Origin: Athripsodes cinereus
Lineage: Eukaryota > Arthropoda > Insecta > Trichoptera > Leptoceridae
DNA: 64,000 nucleotides
Assembly (NCBI GenBank): GCA_947579605.1
Contig: OX388312.1
Coordinates: forward strand, 23,955,313 to 24,019,312
Reading direction: 5' to 3'
The position numbers were made by a program, and so were the translations under genes. Under the pieces are notes generated by a model. It was given only the letters and a program-made list of their open reading frames with translations. It did no database searches and was not told where the DNA came from. Of this stretch, positions 48,487 through 58,909 are shown piece after piece (the first letter of the stretch is position 1; the number at the start of each line of letters is the position of its first letter).

Positions 48487-49399
48487 ACAGATAATATTCG
48501 CAAGAGAATTCACATAGATATAATATTATGTGCATTTTTTAATTATCTTCCTAAAAATGAAGACAACATTATACTCGTATTATGTAGTGTACAAAATAAT
48601 GTATTGAACACACTCGGAATAGGGGAATGATCGGTCAAAAATCGGAAAGATAATTTTAGGAATTTTGAAGTTTCCAAAATTTCTCAACATTAATTTGTGG
48701 AGAAAAATTATTAACTTATGAATGTTATTAATCAATTGTTTTCACTGTAATTCCATTATGTAGAGCTACTTTACCAGAACCTTATCTCTTTCCTGAATGG
48801 CGTTCTAAGTCACATTAAGGTATTATTTTTTAATAAAAAAAATGGTTCAGCTATTTCAATTTAAGTTTTACAAAGTCTTGAGAAAAGGAAAACATATCTT
48901 TTTTCAAACTAAAAAAGGACAAATGTTAGACATGTGTCCATATTTGCGAGCAGTGTTATTATTTCGAGATTCAGCTCAAAATTAAATTTCTCAAACCTAT
49001 ACCTACTACAAAGGCAATTATTTTTGTTTTGACGATTTGACCATTTCACAAAATATGGTTTTCCAGGGACATAAATGTGCCAGCAGAATTTATAAATATG
49101 TGCAAGTTTGAATGTAAAAATTTGAGACGTCCTGTGTAGAATTTTTGAGTTTTGACAAATTTTAAATAATCGACAGTGCTCATTTCTCGAAAACTTTATA
49201 CCTGGGGAGAAAAGTTGAGGATTCAGTAATTTGAATGGTATAATAAAATACAAATTATGATTCCAGATACCTGAGCAATTCTACCACAAATGTTGTATCA
49301 TAGCCTCATTAATGTCGGAGAAAGTATGACGAGTTGAAAAGGATATTACCGAAGGATTTTTGAACTTACTATAACAATTTATCACATTAAAATAGATTA

Positions 49400-49575
49400 T
49401 AGGCTGGTAGGACGTTCATGTGTTGAGCACATTGAACAGGAGAGCATGCATGAGGAATTGTATGACAGTGACGGAAGCGAAAGATGTATGCAAGGATTGA
49501 AGGAAGTGGCGTTCGATCCTTTCTGCCTACCCCGCGAGGGAAGCGGCGTGATGGTATGCATGTATGTATATATAT
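49400..49575 (+). pseudogene. RTE-like LINE 3' end inside the TA element
   Basis: 'catgaggaattgtatgacag' (reads ...RMTVTEAKDVCKD-like, with a stop), 'gtggcgttcgatcctttctg', 'cctaccccgcgagggaagcg' and a (gtat)n tail. It shares the 'EAKxVCKDxxxWRSxLSAYPxxxTA' ending seen at 34380-34445. Confidence 0.6.
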
Positions 49576-49918
49576 AAAAAAATAATATTTGTCATCTTAA
49601 AATTATAAATTAAGTTCTTGTTTCACTTTGATGTTCTTGTTTTCCCATACTAATACTCTTTGTAAAACTAATAAATCCCGTTCCAGTACTAGAGAGTTAA
49701 GAGTGAAAAACTCTTAAATCCAAATTATTGAAAAAAAAGTATGGACGCATTTATATTTTTGATTATTTTTAATACAAATCATACGCAATGGAAAATAATT
49801 ATTAAATGTAATTGTTAAAATTTTAAAATTCCTCCCCATTTTAATAATAAATAGTTTTAACCTTCTCCTGTAAAAAATGTAAATTTGAATATATGAGGTT
49901 TACAAGTTAGACCGACGA

Positions 49919-49960
49919 TATTTGGATTTATAACAAAAACCCAGATACATCTTTTGAAGA
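49919..49960 (+). mobile_element. SINE copy 6, right part
   Basis: After TA the sequence continues 'tttggatttataacaaaaac' and 'ccagatacat', which completes the SINE body interrupted at 47826. Confidence 0.7.
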
Positions 49961-50177
49961 AACACAGCAAATCGAAGCAATTAACCTATTTCCTCCCTGT
50001 TTTTAACAAATTGCACGAAAAATAATCGTATTGGTCTTAGAAATAATTGTTTAGAAAAAAGCATTGTTTCCTCAATACTTTAACTGTTAAATATGGCTTA
50101 AAAAGATGTATAAATAAACACACATAGATAAATATGAATGAACTAAAATATTTAATACGTGATTATTTTGTACAAGC

Positions 50178-50264
50178 GTATGTAACCCGGCATCGCTCGG
50201 GTTTAATTAAATAGAAAACCTTGCAAATACATGGGTTAAAACAACAAAATCTTATTGAAAAAAA
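50178..50264 (-). repeat. Helitron-like hairpin unit, copy 2
   Basis: Shares the 'acccgg...ctcgggttt' hairpin and 'tgggttaaaacaacaaaatc' with 25250-25330, but the CTAG terminus is lost ('aagcgtatg'). The minisatellite that follows may be the interior of the same element. Confidence 0.45.
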
Positions 50265-50274
50265 AGGAGTAAGC

Positions 50275-50800
50275 ACTTACGTGGATAAAAGAAGTAAAAA
50301 GCTCTTCCCAATGAGAAAACTTAATTTTTGACTCCCTACATGCCTATATCTTAGTAACAATAAATAGGTAGGTACCTACATCATAAAAAGCATTGCAAAT
50401 CTCTTCTTAATGAAAAATCTTAAAGTTTGATACCTCACATGCCCATATTTAGGTAAAAAAAATAGGTAGGTACCTACATCGAAAAAAGTGCTGAAAAACT
50501 CTTCCCAATGAAAAATCATGAAGTTTGATACCTCACATGCCCATACTTAGGTAAAAAAAAATAGGTAGGTACCTATATCGAAAAAAGTGCTAAAAACCTC
50601 TTCCCATTGAAAAATCTTGAAGTTTGGCACCTCAGATGTTCACATTTATGTAAAAAAATAATAAGTAGGAACCTACATGGAAAAAAAGTACTAAGAACCT
50701 CGTCCCGATGAAAAAGCTTGAAGTTAAGAAATCCCACATATTGGTAGGTACCTACATGGAAAAAGTGCTATAAACCTCTTCCAAATGTGTAAAAACTCGA
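50275..50800 (+). repeat. 98-100 bp minisatellite, about five units
   Basis: Unit markers ('gaagtttg' or a variant) fall at about 50325, 50425, 50523, 50622 and 50722. Each unit contains 'aggtaggtacctacat', 'gaaaaaagtgct', 'cctcttcccaatgaaaaatc' and 'cctcacatgcccata'. The units diverge progressively towards the right. No open frame runs through. Confidence 0.8.
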
Positions 50801-51202
50801 AGATTGTCATCCCAAATTTCTATAAGAAAAAAGGGTAAACATCCCATTTCGTTAAAAAATTGTAGGCACATAAATGTTAAAATATTATAATTGTCCACAT
50901 TCGAATTTGTATTTTTGGTTTCCAGTGCATAAATGGGTATTTGCTATGAAATTAAAAAGTCAAGAATAAATTGTCACCTAAGTATTTACTCTTTATTCCC
51001 AAAAAACCTTAAAAATGGATTATCTGCATCCTTCAATATTTCAGAATATTTTACTATCAAATATTTCATAATTTATGTAAAAAATATTAGGTGAAAATAA
51101 ATAGGTTCCCACTCATTGAAAATCATTTAACATTGTTTATGGATTTTATAGGTAAAACTATTATTATTCTACAGTATAGTTTTCTATGGTTTCATAATGT
51201 CT

Positions 51203-51663
51203 TCCATTATGAAAATAGCCCAATATGTCAAAAATATGCAATTTTTATTCACGTAATTCAAGAGCTTTTCTCATTAGCAAACACGATATTTTATTACGAA
51301 AATAAACCCTAAATATTTAGTTTCAGAATTGTTGTATTAATTGTTACATCCATTTTGATATTAATTCAATACAATGAAAAATGTTTGACTGTGAATATTG
51401 CTATTTACTAAATCTTGCATTAATTTTACATACATTTTGTTGCTAATTTTGTGACATGGTCGCATTAAAATTAAAATATCTTTATCAATACGTAAGATAT
51501 TTAAAATGTTTTTAGCCTTAAACCTGCCCAGAAGATGAGACCTTGTATAGAGTGTATTATTTTACTTCGGTCTTTCCTAATTTCCGAGTCCATTAAGGAC
51601 ATACGTACATACATACATACATACATACATACGAACGGACTCAAATATTTATGTGTGGATTAG
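51203..51663 (+). repeat. interspersed repeat S, copy 2
   Basis: Homologous over its full length to 29230-29665, with a longer (acat)n run (51605-51632). Confidence 0.7.
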
Positions 51664-51873
51664 TATTCTTACCAATAATAAAAATGCTATTTGTGTGAAA
51701 TTTTAATTGAAAATAGGAATATGTTAACGCACATGAAAACAATATTATTAACTACGTAGATATAGACATATAACATGTATATTTATACTCGTATAAAACT
51801 TTCTACAGTGCTTAATAGTACCTAATTAGTTTTATTTCATCTTACGATCTAAGGTCCCTAGTTGTGCCTTATA

Positions 51874-52024
51874 TTCAGCACACTAACTGTATGCAATAAC
51901 ATGCAGGTCATCCTATCCATGCCAAAAAGAGAAGAAGACATTCAAGATGTGTAGCATGCCTCATCGATGCATTGAAGATTTCAATATCTTAATTTGTGAT
52001 AGTAGGTTGAATTTGATAACCTAG
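51874..52024 (+). repeat. dispersed repeat R, left half (split by MITE)
   Basis: 'cacactaactgtatgcaata', 'tcctatccatgccaaaaaga', 'gacattcaagatg' and 'tcatcgatgcattgaagatt'. The right half resumes at about 52640. Confidence 0.6.
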
Positions 52025-52060
52025 TGTTTAGAATATTTACTAATTTTTTTTTATTGTTTA

Positions 52061-52590
52061 ACCGGATTTGGGTGCAGATGACAAAACCAATCAGAAACCT
52101 CGATTGGAGAACCATGTCTACACAATGCAACATTGTGTAGAATCTAATCGGAAGAAGTGAGAAAGGTGTCCCAACGCTTACGAATTGGCTCAAGGTTGGC
52201 TTAAGTGATCACTTTCGGTGTCCATGGACAACGTTCACCAATTCCACCATTCTCACTGTCACGATGTAAGGTCCACCAATCGAGAGACGCTTTATGCAAA
52301 CCTTAGAAGCAGCCATCTTTTTGGGATCTCATTTTTCAGATCTCAAATAGATCGCGATCTCCCGTGACAGTGAGAATGGTCATCGTGACATCGTGAATGA
52401 CATCGTGACAGTGAGAATGGTGGAATTGGTGAACGTTGTCCATGGACACTGAAAGTGATCACTTAAGCCAGCCTTGAGCCGATTCGTAAGCGTTGGGACT
52501 CCTTTCTCACTTCTTCCGATTAGATTCTACACAATGTTGCATTGTGTAGACATGGTTCTCCAATCGAGGTTTCTGATTAGTTTTGATAAC
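52061..52590. mobile_element. palindromic MITE, 190-bp arms, copy 2
   Basis: Arms 52078-52267 and 52400-52589 are near-perfect inverted copies; the centre is about 130 bases. The same family has a non-palindromic copy at 43871, so this one appears to be an inverted dimer of the left half. A 12-bp direct repeat (ttgataacctag, 52013-52024 and 52583-52594) lies at the edges. The arms encode the same short peptide frame on opposite strands (starting MS-x-FVSVGTPFSLLPIRF), which is a by-product of the palindrome. Confidence 0.75.
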
Positions 52591-52639
52591 CTAGGTTCCG
52601 CGAATGAAGTTACTAGTAAAACTCAAAATTATTTTTTAT

Positions 52640-52740
52640 TTGTAAATAATCAATTTGTGATGTTTTACATGATGCCTTATACAAGTCACTCGAAAACTTA
52701 CTAAAAACATTGGAAGACCTATTCTCCATCGAGAAATGCT
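52640..52740 (+). repeat. dispersed repeat R, right half
   Basis: 'tacaagtcactcgaaaactt', 'actaaaaacattggaagacc' and 'tattctccatcgagaaatgc' finish the copy begun at 51874. Confidence 0.55.
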
Positions 52741-53271
52741 AATCGTACTTTAAAATTACCTATTTTATTCAACGTAGGTACACCAGCTAATATTATCTGA
52801 ATTAAACTGATAAAGTACATACGGATGCTTTATAATTGTATACCTATTTACTTTACGATTGAAACCCTACAAAATATAGTAAACACACTGTATTATGTAT
52901 GTTAAAACAATATTATTATATGCGTTACGTGTCCATACACAAGCCTCGTGTCACCACAAGAGGGTTACAAAGTTATTTACACTTGAATGAACGATAATCA
53001 ATATTATAATATTGTATTGCAGGTAAATAGGTGAGTACCTACCTACATCGTTATAATAACGTGTTCACTTTTCTGTTAAGTATCAACTTTGGTCATGTCA
53101 TAATTATTATATCACACATTGGTGTTCAAGGATCTCCTCGTTTTATATACCTATATGAAAATATATATATTAGGTATATTGTTTGATGTTTTTACACTCT
53201 TTTATTCTATCTGGAAATGCTTTAATTGTTGTCTTATTGTATTTTTTATGTATTTACTTTTCTCGGCTAGA

Positions 53272-53424
53272 GAAACATCGAAGGAGTGTAGTCAAAAGAT
53301 TCCGCATTTGGGGGTTTTGGCCGGCAAATCCTTCAAGCTGTCCCACCATGATAACTTTGGTGTGGACAAATTTGTTAGTGTAGAAATTTCTTCGGATAAA
53401 TGTCATGTGATAAAGTCCCCATAG
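53272..53424 (+). CDS. candidate terminal exon of an unknown host gene
   Basis: After a pyrimidine-rich run and 'ctcggctag' at 53262-53271, an open frame reads ETSKECSQKIPHLGVLAGKS, then FKLSHHDNFGVDKFVSVEIS, and stops at 53424. The composition looks coding: balanced codons and no A/T-driven residues, unlike all other short frames nearby. I do not recognise the family. If real, the retrotransposon at 53444 sits 19 bases after the stop codon, in the 3' untranslated region. It could equally be a chance frame or a remnant of another element. Confidence 0.25.
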   Translation, partial: ETSKECSQKIPHLGVLAGKSFKLSHHDNFGVDKFVSVEISSDKCHVIKSP

Positions 53425-53439
53425 TTCTGAGTTATCCAG

Positions 53440-53443
53440 GTGG
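53440..53443 (+). repeat. 4-bp target site duplication, left
   Basis: gtgg, repeated at 63742-63745 directly after the 3' LTR. Confidence 0.85.
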
Positions 53444-54183
53444 TGCTACGCATTAAATAATCGCTGCGGAAAAGTTCATACTGGCTAATGTTCCTACAGT
53501 CATTTGTTGTCTGTGAGTCTTCCGTAATAATAATAATAATTGTACGTTACAAGGAACACGTGACTGGCTGATGCTTCGATCTGCACACGGCACAACATCG
53601 TATGATTCTCATTCCCTTGAAGAATAACCGTTAAACGTGCCTGTTCCTCCTCGCGTCGCTTGCAAGCAAATTCAGTTACCCGCAAACCATGGCATAGGCT
53701 GGACGAAAGAAGGGTTTGTCCCTTCCCGCCTTAGTCGCGAACAGCGATGTGCGTAACTCCGACACAATAATAATACTAACGATAATTATTCAATAGTACT
53801 TAACTTCATAATGTGATAAACAAGTGTGTTGCCCTCTGTTGTACGTAAAACAATTCTTATTGTGTGTCGTTAATAATGTACTTTAAATATCTGTGTTAGT
53901 TTTACGTGCGCGACCAATCATACCGCCAATATCAAGGAACAATAATAACGATTAATAATTAATAGTACTTAATAAATTGAATAATGTTATGGACAAGCTT
54001 ATATTCTCTTTGAGTTATATATACATGGCGATTCTTGTGGTGATAATGATAATAATTGGAAGTTTTGAGTATAATAACAATATATGTTGGTTTTGGGCGT
54101 GGTTTTTGCTGTTGCCGCCATTATTCATAACCGTGTGAAATTAGATAATCCATTGTTTCTGAACAAATATTCTATGTTAGGAA

Positions 54184-54660
54184 TCATGAACAGTCACATA
54201 AACTGTTCTTTCTACTTTCCCAGTATTGTGAATTTGATTGAAATTGAGAATGTGTTCCTAAATCTTCAGCGTGTACAGCTTCACCTCGGATAGTCAGTAT
54301 ATCGCGTAGCGGTGATTTACCGATATAACTCGCATTACAATGTGAACTGGGTAATACTCTAGTAACTTCTCCGGTCCATACCCTTGTCAAAAGAGTGATT
54401 AAAAGACTAGCTGAGTATTTCTGAAAGGAATATTGAAATAGTGACGCCTTCTGCCTTTTACACTGAGGATATTGTAAGAACGTATAAGATATCCCATGTC
54501 TCTTGAGAAGTAGTGATCTCTTCCGCCTTGAGGACAGGATCCATCTGATTCTGGCAACACCTACGCACCCCTGTACGTCTTTGGATTGACCGGCGACCGC
54601 CATAGATACATCAGAGTATGTTTCTTTCACGATCCTGCCTTCTACCGTCAATGTGTGCAA
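54184..54660 (-). other. 158-codon antisense frame inside LTR (also 61914-62390)
   Basis: It begins MHTLTVEGRIVKETYSDVSM and has no recognisable domain. It is the longest frame in the element and is present unchanged in both LTRs, but this is expected from LTR identity and is not evidence of selection. I list it only because it is long for such AT-rich DNA. Confidence 0.2.
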
Positions 54661-55943
54661 AATACGTCTTCAGTAACATGCTCGACTTTGTGTTATTCAA
54701 CACCTGTTCGCCTGTCCATCCGTAAGTGACTATATTGCTATTGAATATTGTATGTATTTGTTCCGTAACAGAGTTCATGTCATCATTGAACTGACCTATA
54801 TATTATTTTCCGTTGTATGATAACTATATATTAATTTTCCGTTGTGTAATAATTTAAGATTTTGAGTTTGAATGAAGAATGAATGATTCCATTTAATTAT
54901 TTATAAATCACATGATAAACCAGGTATTGATTTATATTGATAATACCAAGGATGGTGTATTTGATAATTGCCCTTGTTTGTTTTATTGTCTCCGTCCGAA
55001 TATGGTATAACTTTCATAACTTTGTATATTGAACGGAATGTGATTCCCTACAAATTTACTTTGAAAATAACTGTCTTGTTATGTAATATATGTTTGCACA
55101 ATAAACGTGAATCACTTACCATAAGTTATCTTTCTGTTGAAATCCATTTATTATACCTACAAGTACCTTCTGTGCTTCTATTCTGTTTAAAGTGCATTTC
55201 TTAGCCTCTTTGTAAGTGGAATTCAGATAACCTAGTTTATACTTGGAGTAGTTATGTCACAAAGGTTCAATTCCTTGATCAACCAATGGATGAAAGACCC
55301 TATTATTTTACTATGAAAGCAACAAAGAGTTAAAGGAATGGCTCCACTGATGGAAATAATATATCCACTTTCTTGGAAAGGTCTGATGTACTTATGATAA
55401 TCTTTGTTCCAATTGATATAATTTTTTATTGTTTACTTGGAGATATATATCTATAATTCTACTCAAGACAGGATATAAGTAGAATCTTTGCAATATAGAG
55501 TATGCAAACAGAAGAAACATTGCTTAAATTACCTATGTATTCTATAATGATATGATGACCATAAGAAAATGATGAAACCGAAGGATAAAGAATTCTCTGA
55601 ACTTTACGTAAGTATAATATGTATAATTGAAGTATGTACCTGTCACCCACACACAATGCATTCCTCTTGTACAGACCAAGTAGAATCATCCCTAGACATG
55701 AACTTGAGCCAAAATATTAATCTGTTTTACTTGCAAATATAATTGTAACTTTCTCTATATAATATAATTAATTTTCTATGTGTTTCGCTTACGTACATTG
55801 CAAAATGTATGTAGCGAAGCTGGGGGTTACGAGCCAATTTATATACTTTTCTTATGTACAATTCATGTAAATGTATTTCTTATATAATATTTGATAATTT
55901 CTCTTGTGATAATTCTGTAAAATGATGTGATGCGATCGTCCCA

Positions 55944-55985
55944 GTGGGACGATATCGTTTTATTTTGTGAGCTCGTCCGTTGGAT
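55944..55985 (+). repeat. decayed U5-end plus primer-site copy within the LTR
   Basis: The stretch 'gtgggacgatatcgttttat' then 'tttgtgagctcgtccgttgg' parallels the true LTR end and primer site 'gtggacgatatcgtatcaat' then 'tttgggggctcgtccgggat'. It therefore looks like an older LTR terminus and tRNA-Pro site that have been absorbed into the LTR. The same copy is at 63674-63715. Confidence 0.7.
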
Positions 55986-56015
55986 GTAGCAAAGTGGACG
56001 ATATCGTATCAATTT

Positions 56016-56033
56016 TGGGGGCTCGTCCGGGAT
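56016..56033 (+). promoter_or_regulatory. primer binding site, tRNA-Pro
   Basis: TGGGGGCTCGTCCGGGAT is the exact 18-nt complement of the 3' end of tRNA-Pro (with CCA). It lies four bases after the 5' LTR, where minus-strand DNA synthesis would begin. Proline primers are best known from gammaretroviruses and some animal LTR elements. Confidence 0.9.
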
Positions 56034-56726
56034 AATTACAGTTCGTATAACTGTAGACCCGAAAATTTTAAATGTATTGTGTGGTGAATTTGCCTAATCG
56101 TGAAGTTCAGAATTCTTATCTTTATTGTGTAATTATGTGTATTGATATTAATTGAAAATGTAATAATTTGGTGTGTGTATGTATATGAAAACAATTTTAA
56201 AAAATGAAACAGGAATCGTAAGATAAATAATTTAAATGTCCGTATTTAAAAAATAAATGTATTGGTGTATAGCGCAAACGTTTGTCGCGAGTATTGTTAT
56301 AATGTGGAGTAAAAAACCGATGCCGTATAGAAAGAATTGTATGGTGAAAATATTCTGTTGTAAATGTCTCGTATTAAGCGGTAAACAAGACATCGAAAAC
56401 CGACCTACATAACATAATGAAGATATAGTGTGTATCTATAATATCGAACGCCGTACGGATAGATATAATGTTATACCGTAGTTGTGCATCGAGAGAAGCG
56501 AGCGGTGTGCGAACAAGTAGTATACATACCCATACAACCAAATACGGTCGCCGTGACTAAAATATCGGCCACAAAATAATCCATACACATATTGTACATA
56601 CGATGTTCACCCGCCGTGTTCTAAACGCTATAGTGTAAGGTTATATGACAAAATGTACACTCAATATCCACGCACTGGAACTACTTTGAGAATGCGTGAT
56701 GTTAAGAACACAATGTAAAGGAATAA
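56034..56726 (+). other. non-coding leader of the LARD interior
   Basis: About 690 bases between the primer site and the first short frame. Packaging and dimerisation signals would be expected here, but I cannot recognise them by eye. No frame of note. Confidence 0.5.
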
Positions 56727-56940
56727 TGTCTACGCGTCGGACCCAAATTGCCACTGAATGATGTTTAGTACACTTAGTGTACCCAAAGAAGTAGCGGTTA
56801 TAGAAAAAGTTATCTCAAGGTCTTGGTCGTATAATAAGTTGACAGTTGTCAAAACAATACCAGTGTTGCTCAACATTGCACAGAAGGGGTATGAACAAGA
56901 TGAAATTAAAATGTTCGATCTTGACAGAGTTAAGTCGTAA
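56727..56940 (+). CDS. two short overlapping frames at the expected gag position
   Basis: A small frame (56727-56762) begins MSTRRTQIATE; its stop overlaps the start of a 60-codon frame (56758-56940, MMFSTLSVPKEVAVIEKVIS then RSWSYNKLTVVKTIPVLLNI and AQKGYEQDEIKMFDLDRVKS). Composition is protein-like (charged and hydrophobic residues alternate), unlike nearby frames. Position about 700 bases after the primer site is where gag normally starts, so it may be a gag N-terminal relic kept because it overlaps a packaging signal. No family match from memory. Confidence 0.3.
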
Positions 56941-56999
56941 CTCATTTCTATGAGTGATAAAAATTATATAATACTTGTTTTATCTACAATGTGAATTAT

Positions 57000-58560
57000 G
57001 TATATTTTTTTTTAAAATATTTACCATCTTTTTTACTCTTACTCCAACATCGGTATGGAATGGAAAGTATATTAAAAAAAAACACACACACATACATAAT
57101 TATGTAAAACAATTTAATGTACATAAACAAAATTGATTTTGAAATAAATTATGTAATTTCTCTTGCAAATTCCTGCAGGTAGACTGGTCTAATAAGATGC
57201 AAGATGTTGTAAAAATTGGTCAAATTTCACATCATGATCTAACGGTGTCTTCAAAAAATGGTTTTAATTAAATCAATTGGTCATTTCCATTTCAATTTGC
57301 ATATCTTCTTATTGTCCCAATTTTCTTATTTGTTTTAATCTGAAAATAAATAGAAAATATTATTCATTTAATAACTCATTTTTCTTTGCAAATAATTTTA
57401 TTTATTTATTTGTTTTATTCTTCTTGCACATCATCATTCATATAACAAATTAAATAAAGCAGTACATACGAGAAAAAACACAAGAACTTCAATTTCTTAT
57501 AGGTATATGTGTAATGAGTAATACTTACGCCTTTATTTTCAACCTTTGTTGGGTATGGTTAATAACACTATTTTGGATAAAAGTGTCTACTTCCTTCACA
57601 GTGCATGTCTTGTCTGCAAGATTGCATATATCTAAAAACATCAAAATACCAAATATTAAAAAATATTTTTACTCAAAGAAAATTAATTTACGTACATAAT
57701 AATATCAGATACTGCCGCACAGTTTGACAACCATTTAAGGTCCATTAAAGGAGTGTGGCCATATTGGAACAATGATACTAAATGCCAAGCCATTTCAAAA
57801 ATGCAATTTATCTGATTATTACAACAAATCTGGCATAGATTCGTCAATATTTTAACCTAATTTAACCAATATCATTTGCCAGCTAGCTGGTGGTATCAAT
57901 TTCTTTAATTTTTGTAGTTACATAAATATTATAATTATAAAACAATATCTCCTACCTTCAGAATTCAAATGGCGTTCTTATTTCTCGTTAATATTTTTAT
58001 AAACTGCACAGTCAATCAACATCTCGCACTCAAAATGACGATGATCTCCGAAATACTTTATCACTTATTACAACGCTTTCGCAATCAACGCCATTAATAA
58101 TTTTACGACAAAACAACGATGCACCACAGATAGAACGCAGCTACAACGAAACATGTCGTCTTTTATTTTCGTTTGTCGTTCGGATTTCTCCGTGTTCACG
58201 ATATCTGTTGAGATGCGCGCGCGCGCTATGGAATATGGAATGTAGCTGTGACTAACCTTCCCCATTTTTAAGAACCGTTTAGCAAAAAGTGTGCGCCCTG
58301 ATACCAATTTGATCCCGGTGTAGGAAAACGAGTGTAGTGAATGTTCTCTAACTGATACCAAAATGGTTGTATGGGTATCTATACAACGTATGGTAGGTAC
58401 ATACCTGTACGTCGCGAGAGAAAGAGACATCGTACAGACCTACCGCAACAATGTAATAAAAATATTCACGCGCGAAACGGAAGTCCAAAATAGTTGAAAA
58501 TAATAATATTGGAGCGAAACGAAATAATATGTACCCATAGTGTTGTGTGTATAGTAAACC
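57000..58560 (-). other. possible host-gene fragment captured in antisense
   Basis: On the minus strand a short frame (about 57616-57507) reads ICNLADKTCTVKEVDTFIQN then SVINHTQQRLKIKA. It is bounded by a 'tttttag' acceptor-like and a perfect 'gtaagt' donor-like word. After the donor, an 'attttcag' acceptor at about 57342 would continue in frame as LKQIRKLGQ and stop. Another frame (57815-57710, MAWHLVSLFQYGHTPLMDLK) ends at a 'gtacgt' donor-like word, but its phase does not join the next exon. A CG-richer patch at 58060-58270 could be a promoter. Capture of an intron-bearing host fragment in antisense would keep introns unspliced. I do not recognise the protein, and the phase mismatch is a warning. 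Confidence 0.25.
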
Positions 58561-58909
58561 AAAGTGTACAAAGAACTTTGCCGGTAAACATAATTTTGTT
58601 GTAATGTTATTTTAATAGTAGATTCATTTTCAAACGATGAGAGTAAAAATCGATGTTAAATATTAAATTGAATTAAATTTTTTGAAACAGTAAAATGTTG
58701 CATTTGGAATAAAAAAAATCTTTATTGAACTCTTGGAGAAATAATATTAAATGAGCGTTGTTGTGTAAAATTATGCGTAGTAGAATTTTGATAAGAATAT
58801 TATATATGCGTACGTAGTGATGTGACGAAATAATAATGATGAATAATATTAAACAAATATTTTTGTTTTGAGAAAATTAAAGTTAAAAAATAAATCGAAG
58901 TGAATAATG

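Larger units (their letters stand above)
47827..49918. mobile_element. TA-flanked inverted-repeat DNA transposon, 2,092 bp
   Basis: Left end 47827-47848 and right end 49897-49918 are 22-bp inverted repeats with one mismatch (tcgtcgRtctaacttgt...). TA sits on both sides (47825-47826 and 49919-49920), and removing the element plus one TA rejoins a SINE exactly. A TA duplication fits the Tc1/mariner group, although the tip is not one I recognise. No transposase frame is seen. The interior holds later insertions: a LINE-type tail (48350-48486) and an RTE-like 3' end (49400-49570). Confidence 0.8.
53444..56011 (+). repeat. 5' LTR (2,568 bp) of LARD-like retrotransposon
   Basis: Begins tgctacgc and ends gtatca, the TG...CA rule. 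I compared it line by line with 61174-63741 and saw no difference; the offset is a constant 7,730, so there are no net insertions or deletions. Candidate TATA word tatatata at 54016-54023 and AATAAA at 55100-55105. A perfect hairpin (atcgtccca / tgggacgat) lies in U5 at 55935-55953. The length is far above the 200-600 bases usual for insect LTRs. It contains a minus-strand 158-codon frame (54184-54660) with no family I recognise. Confidence 0.93.

Noticed and set aside
51981..52704. Two similar peptides on opposite strands (starting MS-x-FVSVGTPFS) as a gene pair
   Set aside because: They are mirror images produced by the palindromic MITE arms.
54184..54660. 158-codon minus-strand frame in both LTRs as a gene
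   Set aside because: Its presence in both LTRs follows from their identity, no domain is recognisable, and there is no upstream signal. Listed only at low confidence.
58211..58226. Alternating GC run as a Z-DNA regulatory element
   Set aside because: Only about eight CG/GC steps; too short to claim function.
58300..58400. tRNA-Met type primer site on the minus strand (tggtatcag near 58310 and 58360)
   Set aside because: No LTR end lies beside either copy and the match is only about nine bases.
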